Assembly: GCA_030847615.1 (NCBI GenBank)
Contig: JAUMIR010000003.1
Location: 55,103,001-55,167,000, forward strand
DNA length: 64,000 bases
Reading direction: 5' to 3'
Source of the DNA: Gambelia wislizenii
Taxonomy: Eukaryota > Chordata > Lepidosauria > Squamata > Crotaphytidae
Shown here in pieces: positions 56,506-64,000 of this stretch. The notes beneath the pieces are model-generated. The model had not been told where the DNA came from and ran no database searches. It saw nothing but the letters and a program-made list of their open reading frames with translations. Every line of letters starts with the position of its first letter. The stretch's first letter is position 1. A program made the position numbers and the translations under genes.

Positions 56506-56863
56506 TGTGGGAATGGTACTTCGGGAAACTCCCTGATGAAAAGGCAAAGTTGAATCAGCAGACTCAGTAGCAACCCTTTCCCAAGAATACTCACACACAA
56601 AGTGTTTGACGTCCAAATAAGCAGGAGGCACTTTTATCTTCAAGTCAAACAGTTGCAATATATACAAATATTTACAATTGAAGAAGAAACTGCTTCACCA
56701 GGCCTTAGCATTGACAGGAAGAGAAGGAAATGATCTCTGTTCTGAGCTCTCATATATATCTACAGGACATTGCTCCCTAGTGGCATGGCTTGGTAGTTAA
56801 TGCAGCATGGTTCTGCAGTTGTTCGGCCATTTCATAACGGAGTTCAGTCTCTAACTCCTGACA
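56506..56863 (-). repeat. copia 3' LTR
   Basis: Minus-strand start TGTCAGGAGTTAG. It aligns with 61164-61556 strongly between 56551 and 56863. The last about 45 bases (56506-56550) match only loosely ('actgtgggaatggtacttcggg' against 'actgccaggggatgatagg'), so the end has eroded or been rearranged. It lacks the CA/TA microsatellite expansion of the other LTR. Confidence 0.9.
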
Positions 56864-56876
56864 ATCCCCTCCAAAA
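56864..56876 (-). promoter_or_regulatory. Polypurine tract for plus-strand priming
   Basis: On the minus strand TTTTGGAGGGGAT lies directly before the 3' LTR start TGTCAGG. This is the normal position and composition of a PPT. Confidence 0.85.
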
Positions 56877-56988
56877 TGGTCAAACTACTATGCAGAACAC
56901 ATGTTATCATCACAACATAACATCATTAACATAAATTGTTGGACATCAATTGCCTGCCAGTTGACCTTCTCTTTTGGCCCCTTTCACT

Positions 56989-58460
56989 TTAAACACTAGT
57001 GACAAGACCCAGCCTCTTTGCCAACACATCATGGCTTCCTGCTGGAAGGGCTTTTGTGAGCAGGTGTGCAACATTGTCCTCAGAAGAACAGTACTTCAGA
57101 CACAAGACAACTTCTTGTATTAACTGCCTCACATTTTGGTAGCGTACTGCAATATACTTGGTCCTGCATTTCAGATTTTCTGCTTCTCCTATAGCTAAGT
57201 AGGCTTGTGAGTCCTCATGCACCTCAACAGGCATTTGGCATGGCTCCCCAAGGTCTGCAAGCATCTGCCTTACCTATTGTACCTCACTTGCCATCTCAGA
57301 CAAGGCTGTGTATTCAGCTTCAGTGGTACCAATGGCCACACAGTTCTGCTTTCTTGATTGCCACACTGTGGGGCTCTCTGCATATATGACCACCAACCCA
57401 GTCACTGACTTCCTGTCTGAAGTCTCAGCAGCAAAAGAGCTGTCCACATAGCTATCCAGGGTCATCTGACTTCCTGTCAGCTTCAAACACATGTCCCTGG
57501 TACCCTTGAGAAATCTAACTACCCTCTTCAGGGCTTTCCAGTCTGTCCTCCTTGGCTTGGAGACTCTTCTGCTGAGCATCCCAACTGCAAAACTGATGTC
57601 AGGCCCTGTGTTGTTTGCAATAAACAACAGACTGGCTACCACTGAATGGTACAGGTCTGTCCTCTCCAATTCCTGTTCTGCCTCCAAGTTCACAAAATCA
57701 GTGGCCATTGGTGTCCTGACCACTTTGCCCTCACAAAACCCACACTTGGCCACAAGGTTGTCAATTTTCTTCTTCTGACTTAGGAACAACTCTCCAAGAC
57801 CGGTTCTTTCTATCTCTACGTCTAAACAACATCTCAGGCTGCCTAAGTCCTTTAACTTGAACTGGCTTTCTAACTCCACCTGCACTTTCTTGACATCACT
57901 GGCGCTCTTTGCTGCCACACAAAGGTCGTCCACATAGATAACTAGCATGACAGCACTATCACCTGCCCCCTTGGTGTACACACAGGTGTCTGTGATGCTC
58001 TTTGTGTAACCTAGTGACACCAAAACTTTGTGTATTCATTTGTTCCAGCAATGTGCGATTTGTTTCAAGCCGTAGAGTGCTTTACATAACAAGTACACCT
58101 TGGTCTCACCTGCACTGTCATTCCCTGGGGCCTGTTCCATGAACACTGTCTCTTCAAGATCAGCATTCAGGTATGCTGTTTCAAAGTCAAAGTGTTGCAC
58201 AACCATCTGCCTCTTGGCTGCTACAGCTAACACTAATCTAAGACTTTCTGGCTTTGCTATGGGCAAAAAGGTTTTGTCAAAATTGGTGTAGCACTCCTGC
58301 GGAAAGCCTTTTGCAACCAAGAATGCTTTACATTTTGTGTCCCATCAGGCATGTCCTTAAGCTTGTACACCCACCTGCAACCAACAACCTTTTGGTCTTT
58401 GGGCCTCTCAACTACTTGGAACATTTTCCTCACAACTAGTGACTCGAACTCAGAGTCCAT
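56989..58460 (-). pseudogene. copia reverse transcriptase and RNase H
   Basis: From 58460: 'WVYKLKDMPDG' region, then 'GFPQECYTNFDKTFLPIAK' (58310), 'HFDFETAYLNADLEETVFMEQ' (first catalytic Asp), 'ALYGLKQIAHCW', and 'VIYVDDLCVAA' (57940, YVDD active site). Next are 'FKLKDLGSLRCCLDVEIER' and 'LLFIANNTGPDISFAVGMLS'. RNase H follows with 'LDSYVDSSFAAETSDRKS' (57440) and 'GTTEAEYTALSEMA' (57300), and a C-terminus 'HLLTKALPAGSH' to a stop at 56989. In-frame stops lie at 58036 and 57274, and there is one frameshift at about 58325. Catalytic residues are all present. Confidence 0.95.
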
Positions 58461-58498
58461 TGCTATGTTCTACTTCTCCTTCTCTTCCTGGGGAAGTT

Positions 58499-58885
58499 TT
58501 AGGAGATCCCGAAAACTTGCAGGCTCCTCTGCCATGACACTGCATAGCCTGGCTTCCTGAACAATAAATCTGTCAGGAACCTTTCTGACCCTCGTTGACC
58601 TTCTGGGGATGACCACTCTAGTTCTGTCTGACTCATCCTCACGTGCACTGCTGCTGCTACCTCTCCCTGAGTCAGGCTCAGTGCTTGTTTGTAGTGGTGT
58701 GTATGTTGGAGTGGCATGTGAAGTGTATGTTGGAGTGGCATGTGAAGTGTTTTTTCCTGTGCCTCCCCTTCGTCATCATCAGTCTCAACCACCCCTCCAT
58801 TTGTGGGACTTTTGGAAGATTTTGTTGGCACATCCCTCCCTAAGGGAACAAAAAAATTCCTGATTGCAGCGCAATCTATCCCCAC
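58499..58885 (-). pseudogene. copia integrase-RT linker region
   Basis: A 128-codon frame with low-complexity Ser/Thr/Asp/Glu content and a directly repeated octapeptide (HTLHMPLQ) sits between integrase and RT. It lies in a different frame from its neighbours because of indels. Such variable linkers are usual in copia pol. Confidence 0.75.
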
Positions 58886-59721
58886 CCTGAGTGCATTTCA
58901 AAATTTGCACTCCTGGAGTACGTCACCATACCAGGATGGAGGGAGAATATGTACTTATTACCCTCATATCCAAGAAAATGCAGCCTCCTGGTTTTAGGCT
59001 GCCTAGGCTTCCTTAGGCTCGGGTGAATCATTACATTTGCATACTGTCCAAAAACCCTCATGTGCTTGAGGTTTGATGCTCTACCATACAACAGACAATA
59101 TGGGGTCTGCTTGATGCTATACGTCCACAGTCTATTTAAATGGTAAGCAGCAGTCTTCACTGCCTCCCCCCACAGCCCAGCTGGGGCTTGTGTATCTTCC
59201 ATCATGCACTCCATCATGCACTTCAACACCCCAATTTTCCTTTCTGCAAGCTCATCCTCCCCTGGAGATGCTGGGCTTGTGTTCTTGTGTCTAATGCCCG
59301 TCCTATATATCTAGGTCTGCAGACTGTTGGATAAGAATTCCTCTCTCGTATCCGTCATTAGACTGAAAATGTTATGAGAAGGAAATTCTCATTCCACCAC
59401 ATTCACCCATTCATGGAACCTGTCTGCAGCCTGATTTTTCTCCTTCAGTAAGTATACATAGGTGTACCTAGTGTGTCTGTCCACTATCATAAATAAATAG
59501 TGGTTACCCTCTTCAGTGGGCTTATAGGGGCTTGCTAAATCAGCATAGACAACTTCAAAGGGTCTGTTGGTGACACATTGGGTCTTTTTGGCAATAGGAA
59601 AAGCCTTCACCTTAACTTTCATGCACACTGCACATATGAAGAACTTTGGGCAGTGTTTCATGCTTAAACCAGGGCACACTTTTGCTAGCTCCTTTAACCC
59701 TTTGTAACTAGCATGACCCAT
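58876..59721 (-). pseudogene. copia integrase
   Basis: 59721-59389: the zinc-binding end ('MGHASYKGLKELAKVCPG' and 'CAVCMKVK', HHCC type) and the core with 'FEVVYADLASPYKP' (first Asp) and 'YLFMIVDRHTRYTYVYL' (second Asp). After in-frame stops at 59389 and nearby, 59300-58876 continues with a 'GEDELAERK' stretch where the catalytic Glu lies, then 'GLWGEAVKTAAYHLNRL' and 'LHFLGYEGNKYIFSLH'. It integrates element cDNA in intact relatives; this copy is broken. Confidence 0.9.
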
Positions 59722-59806
59722 TAGCCTGTGTTAGTAATGAACACACTTCTCATGTAGGGGCACATTGTCTTCAGGGTTCACATTTGCCACCTTCCCTTTA
59801 GGCAAT

Positions 59807-60019
59807 CTAAAACAACCCATTTTTCTTTATCCCTTTTGCACAGCCATTATTCATGTTATGCCTTTCTGTTACTGTACAGTGTTCTCCCTCAAATATCACT
59901 TTATAACCATCAGTAGTCATTTGGGACACACTTAATATACAATTCTCTAGTTTAACACATAACATATTTTCAAAATCTTTACCAAAAGAGGGCACATATG
60001 CAGTGCCCATATTCTGCAC
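59807..60019 (-). pseudogene. copia protease C-terminal part / spacer to integrase
   Basis: A 70-codon frame ('MGTAYVPSFGKDFENMLCV', 'KVIFEGEHCTVTERHNMN') following the protease active-site region, shifted by one frame relative to gag. It corresponds to the protease-to-GAG_pre-integrase spacer. Confidence 0.75.
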
Positions 60020-60054
60020 CTTGCTGGGAGCACCATCTGCAAGGGTAATATTGG

Positions 60055-60990
60055 TTATGGAAGCATTTTAACATTGCTTAACAACTGTAAACCATTATCC
60101 ATATTGGGTGTGGCCCCACTATCAAGTAACCAAATTCTTTCCTCATTACCATCAGGATGGTGCTGTGCTACAAAGACATGGCTTGCAGCCTGAGACGATT
60201 CACCCCTCCTATCCGGTGCAGGCATTTTATAGTCCTTCTTAAAATGTCCAGGCTTTTTGCATCTGAAACAGTGTTTCATGTGGCTGCAGGCTCCCTCCTC
60301 TATAGGTGCCTCTGTTTCAGTGATCTGCTGATTGTGTCTGGTAATTTGTGGCTCTTTATTCCACTCCGTCCAGGAATCAAATTGCTTGCTTTAGACCTCT
60401 TCCAGAATACACCCAGCTACCAGGTCTACAGACAAATCACTCTCCCTGATAGTCTGCAGACTGTACATTAGGAAATCCCATTCCTTTGGCAAACTGTGCA
60501 ATAAAACAAAACACTTATGGGCTTCTGGAATCTCCATCCCTCTATTGGCCACCTCTTGAAAAAGCTGCCTCATTTCCTCCAAATGGGCTTTCACGCAGCC
60601 TCCAGTAGACAACTTTGTGTTATAAAGTCTCTTAGTCTGTATCATCTTTGAGAGGCAGGATAAATTGTGATGAACCATTTTCAAAGCTGTCCAAAGCTGA
60701 AAGGCTGTCTTTGCTTGAGCCATGTGTATTAACTGGGAGGGGCTGAGCGATAAGAGAATTGCAGCTCTAACCTTCTGTTCTGCTAGGCTGAACGCTTCTA
60801 TTTCATCTTCTGAACCCTCTGGGATCACATTTTCATTCTCAAAAACATGCCACAAACTGTCCTTAATTAATAAAGCCTCCATGTGTAAACTCCATGCTGA
60901 ATAATTTCCATCAGTCAGATTTTCAAAATGGACGAGACTATTATCTGCTATTCTGCTGATTGAGTCAACAATTCTCCAGCTATGAAACAC
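60055..60990 (-). pseudogene. copia gag with zinc knuckle and start of protease
   Basis: 60990-60391 encodes a gag of the UBN2/copia type: 'FENLTDGNYSAWSLHMEALL', 'LWHVFEN', 'TAFQLWTALKMVH' and 'CFVLLHSLPKEWDFLMYSL'. An in-frame TAA at 60391 is followed in the same frame by the nucleocapsid knuckle 'CFRCKKPGHFKKD' with the final Cys replaced by Tyr. Then comes the protease active-site motif 'LLDSGAT' at about 60120. A frameshift follows near 60057. A gag of this kind packages element RNA in cytoplasmic particles; this copy could not make the full fusion. Confidence 0.92.
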
Positions 60991-61146
60991 AGACAGCTGG
61001 CAGCTGGCAGCACTTCAAGGTTACCTGAAGATATTACAGTGCCTGGCTGAAACTTAACTGTTTCTCAGTCAACTAGCCAAAAACACTCAAAACAAAACTT
61101 TCTGGGAATTTTTCTGGGTTCACCTTATCAAATCTGAGATCAGCCA

Positions 61147-61161
61147 GCTGGGCCCATAACC
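61147..61161 (-). promoter_or_regulatory. Primer binding site complementary to the tRNA-iMet anticodon arm
   Basis: Two bases after the 5' LTR, the minus strand reads GGTTATGGGCCCAGC. The plus strand GCTGGGCCCATAACC is identical to the anticodon-stem-loop segment of vertebrate initiator tRNA-Met. Drosophila copia uses the same internal part of tRNA-iMet (a cleaved 5' half-molecule) rather than the tRNA 3' end as primer. This placement also fixes the LTR end at CCTGGCA. Confidence 0.9.
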
Positions 61162-61163
61162 AC

Positions 61164-61405
61164 TGCCAGGGGATGATAGGACACTCAGTCTCCAGCAGAA
61201 GCCAAAAATTATCTCAGCGGACTCAGTAGCAACCCTTTCCCAAGAATACTCACACACAAAGTGTTTGATGTCCAAATAAGCAGGAGGCACTTTTATCTTC
61301 AAGTCAAACAGTTGCAATATGTACAAATGTTTCAAATTGAAGGAGAAACTGCTTCACCAGGCCTTAGCATTCACAGAAAGAAGGAAGAGAGCTCTGTTCT
61401 GAGCT

Positions 61406-61445
<40 letters not shown>

Positions 61446-61556
61446 CAGGACATTGCCCCCTAGTGGCCTGACTAGGCATGACTTGGTAGTTCATGCAGCA
61501 TAGTTCTGCAGTTGTTTGGCCATTTTATACTGGAGTTCAGTCTCTAACTCCTGACG
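61164..61556 (-). repeat. copia 5' LTR
   Basis: On the minus strand it starts at CGTCAGGAGTTAG (T to C change at the expected TG) and ends CCTGGCA. The two ends are inverse (TGTCAGG / CCTGGCA). It carries a (CA)n(TA)n microsatellite at 61406-61445 that the 3' LTR lacks, plus a few substitutions relative to it. It should contain the element promoter; I see no clear TATA box apart from the TA run. Confidence 0.9.
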
Positions 61557-62650
61557 TGCCTTGTTTCTGATGCCTTGTTTCAACTTATGTCGGTCTTCCC
61601 TAATGGAAAGACCATATGGGAACTGAGCAATTGCTGTCCTGCAATGAGAGAATAGTTTGTCAGCTGAAATGTTGATTGCAACACCCCAAAACAGCAACCA
61701 GCTGGAACCACATCTTGCAAACGTTCATGTATGTATTACCTTTATGCTAATATCTGGTAACTATATTTGATTTTCCTACTTTAAAAATCTATCTTTACCA
61801 TCTTTTAAGAGTTTTAATCTGCATTTTCCTTCAGTCTTAATGGTATGTTTCCCATTTCTGGATTCTTTATTGTCTACTCAAAAATGACCTTTATGATTCT
61901 TTAATGATTTTTATTTTTTCATTTTACAAAAAGATAAGGGTGTCTATTTTTGGTGAGGGGAGTACATAAAATGTACTCTGAAATCATATTGATTCATTTT
62001 GGTGGGGGGAGGAAGCTGCATGTCTCACATTTTTCCTAGCAGTTTCCTAAAAGGTCTATAAAATTATGAGGCCTACAGTGCCAACACCATAAGATCTCCA
62101 AGAGTCTGCATTTAAGCAGATTTATTACACTGTATGTTACATGGTATAGTGTATATTTTTGGTTAATGAAAGTTTAACACTGTCCTAGTCGAATTAAGGT
62201 TCAGTATTTAGTGGGCAATACCTAAGGCAGGCCTGCTTAACCTGCAATCTTCCAAGTGGAATCCAGTCCTCAGTCGTGCATTTTAGCTTGCCAAGCACTT
62301 TGTTAGTAACTTCCTTCTGTTTCTGTAAGTATTAAAAACTGAAAGTTTTCTCCAGTGTCCAGAAGCCTGTAATATGTATGTGGCTCTTGAACAGCATTCT
62401 CACTCAGGAATTACAAATTGGATAACCTTCTCTATTTTATTGGCAAACATAGGGGCAATGGGCCTTGTAATATAATGGTGGACTACTCACTTCAAGGTTC
62501 TGGTTTGGCTCAGAGGAAGTGTTGTCTATGACACACTCAGTTCACAGAACCGCTTATCTGTTCTCAACTTTGGTCTTCTGATACATTCCTCAGTCATACA
62601 TAGACCCAAGGCTTTATCACTGGCTTACCTGCATACCATTGGAAGTCTTA
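61557..62650. other. Intergenic, no gene seen
   Basis: AT-rich unique DNA. Open frame 61491-61697 overlaps the LTR edge and has no motif. Confidence 0.45.
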
Positions 62651-63246
62651 GGACTTTATCAGACCAGCCTCTGAAAACGGTTCTTTTCCACCCTATTTTG
62701 AAGGTGTTTTTTTTTTCCTGGCACATTAACCCTTTTCATCATACTTTCCTGTAATATCATGAAAAAGCAGCCCCAGCATTATTGAGGCATGAACGCTCAT
62801 GCTGTCTACTTCCGTGTTCACTGGGGGATGTGATCTTGGCTGTTCTCATGGGAAGATGCAAGCACCCTTAAAAGTTTGAAAAAGAACAGCTAAATTAAAA
62901 CAAAAAAAAGTACACACAAGCACAGAAACACACTAAAAAGTTCAGAGTAAACCAGGAGTTTTCTGCATAAAAAGAGGTCCCCCTACCTCGTTTACTTGGT
63001 TTCAGCCAGGAGTGTTCTGTCCATTAATGATGTAATCATGAGAGGAAAATGGCATGTGGTTTCAGGCACAGGCAATACTGGCCCCAGAATGACATGGCAG
63101 ATCAATTAACGGCTTGGCCCATCAATAAAAAGAATGCCTTATTTTCTACACATAATCACGAAAGCTTGATGTTGTCTGGTATGCACACCCTTTCATGTTC
63201 ATTAGGCATTATTATTATGCCATATTTTTCACATCTGATAAACTCC
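62651..63246 (-). mobile_element. GGACTTTATCAGA-family MITE (copy F)
   Basis: Left end GGACTTTATCAGACC; right end ATCTGATAAACTCC. Inverse-oriented relative to copy E, and alignable with it end to end without the CR1. The flanks are TTA and ATA. The interior has 'acatgccattttcctctcatgattacatcat' in inverse, the 'tcaataaaaagaatgcc' block and 'gcatgagcgttcatgcc' type sequence. No ORF of transposase type. As the least disturbed copy, it can serve as the family reference. Confidence 0.85.
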
Positions 63247-63599
63247 ATAGTTTTCAAAGCCTCAGACTGATATAAGTCTCAGCGGCTGGCATAACTCTCA
63301 GCTCATGGGAATAGCCCACAGCATTGTTTCACATTTTGGTAGGCCTGAGCTTCCTTTCACCCTTACCAACTTTCTCCCTTCATGAGGGCTGACTGGTGAT
63401 ATTTGCTGACAGTTTGAGTATCCAGTAACCAGATTCCTAACTGAAGCCATACTAAATTGTGTTAACTGCAGTCAATAAAACCTGGGGACATTTTCAGCCA
63501 CAATTTATTCCATGAACAATTAGCAGTCATACAACTCATGCTGTGGGCATAGTAATAATTATTGAAGCCTCTTTTTCTATTACACATTTCCAAGACTCA
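63247..63599. other. Spacer between MITE copies
   Basis: No feature recognised. Confidence 0.4.
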
Positions 63600-63944
63600 G
63601 AACTTTATCAGACACACTAAATATGGCATCATAACGATGCCACATAAACACGAAAGGGTGTGCATACCAGACAATGTCCCCCTTTTGTGTTTATGTCTTG
63701 TCCTTAAGCCAATCTATTTTATTGACACCCCAAGCCATGAATAGATCAGGTGTGCCATTTTTTTGCCAGCATAAGCAGTGTATGTAAACTTGCATATATT
63801 TTTTTCATGTACTTACCTTGTGACCGGCCAGACCGGGCAGAACACTTCTGGGTGTGATTGCAACATCTAGTGATTACCCTCCCCGGTTTACTTGAAAGTT
63901 TTTAAGTGTGTGCATGTGCTTGATGTAACCTTTTATGTTTTATT
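63600..63944 (+). mobile_element. GGACTTTATCAGA-family MITE (copy G), left part
   Basis: Left end GAACTTTATCAGACAC, then 'aacacgaaagggtgtgcata', 'tttattgacaccccaagccatgaatagatca', 'gtgccattttt', 'cttctgggtgtgattgcaacatc', 'ggtttacttgaaagtttttaagtgtg'. It matches copies C and E in order. The right end is not seen before the L2 tail that begins near 63945, or lies beyond the window. Confidence 0.75.
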
Positions 63945-64000
63945 TTTCAATTTTTATTTTATTTATTTTTATTTTTTATTTATTTAGTTATTTATACCCC
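63945..64000 (-). mobile_element. Antisense L2-type tail, cut by the window edge
   Basis: 'ttatttatttttattttttatttatttagttatttatacccc' is the inverse of the '(g)ggtataaataa...' tail seen at 40380. The element continues beyond the window. Confidence 0.6.

Larger units (their letters stand above)
56506..61556 (-). mobile_element. Ty1/copia LTR retrotransposon, near full length
   Basis: About 5.05 kb on the minus strand: 5' LTR (61164-61556), primer binding site, gag, protease, integrase, reverse transcriptase, RNase H, polypurine tract, 3' LTR (56506-56863). Integrase before reverse transcriptase is the diagnostic copia order. The coding part is interrupted by a few stops and frameshifts but all domains are readable, so the copy is moderately young. 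No matching TSD: the flanks are GGGAC (left) and TGCCT (right). This may reflect mutation, misplaced ends or recombination. Confidence 0.95.

Noticed and set aside
56501..61561. 5-bp TSD around the copia element
   Set aside because: GGGAC and TGCCT do not match; no duplication claimed.

Overview
The window looks like an intergenic stretch of a squamate reptile genome, most likely a lizard. The evidence is the repeat mix: CR1 with its ATTCTATGA-type 3' end, L2-type LINEs ending in the 'gtaagccgcc...ataaataaa' tail, a BovB/RTE-like LINE, Penelope-like elements with a GIY-YIG domain, a 5S-rRNA-derived SINE, tRNA-derived SINEs, hAT elements, a Ty1/copia element and retrovirus-like solo LTRs. I cannot name the species. 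No convincing intact host gene is present. The one candidate is a short minus-strand ORF at 2806-2991 that could be a terminal exon. All other recognisable coding sequence belongs to mobile elements and is broken.

Layout. 1-7.9 kb: mostly unique sequence, microsatellites, and an hAT foldback nested in a MITE. 7.9-9 kb: a LINE C-terminus split by an L2 3' end. 9.6-10.2 kb: a MITE with GGAGATTATCA ends. 11.3-12.5 kb: a solo LTR with target site duplication (TSD), followed by a TATA-bearing LTR-like segment. 12.8-13.9 kb: two Penelope copies head to head. 15.6-18.5 kb: an RTE element split by a palindromic MITE (itself split by a solo LTR) and by a 586-bp insert with an 11-bp TSD. 18.8-22.2 kb: more MITEs, hAT and SINE copies. 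22.8-28.7 kb: CR1, SINE and L2 elements. 29.5-31.7 kb: a Penelope insertion with 12-bp TSD and a MITE carrying a 5'-inverted CR1. 33.9-42.3 kb: SINEs, including the 5S-derived one, and a long L2 on the minus strand. 44.2-46.8 kb: three MITEs of the GGAC/GGAG type. 49.5-52.4 kb: a decayed hAT transposon. 52.5-54.5 kb: a probable LTR. 54.8-56.1 kb: 92-bp tandem monomers leading into an internally deleted L2. 56.5-61.6 kb: an almost full-length Ty1/copia element on the minus strand with both LTRs, a PPT, and a primer binding site matching the anticodon arm of initiator tRNA-Met. 62.6-64 kb: two more copies of the GGACTTTATCAGA MITE family.

Two themes recur. First, non-autonomous DNA transposons with ends close to GGAC/GGAG-(A/T)TTATCA-(G/C)A occur at least ten times in 64 kb, some as long near-perfect palindromes. 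Second, insertions can be ordered in time because TSDs are preserved and elements are nested. I did not see an operon-like or defence-like system. The most notable items are the copia element with its copia-type priming site, the MITE family, the L2 promoter-like monomers, and the nested stack at 15.6-18.5 kb.
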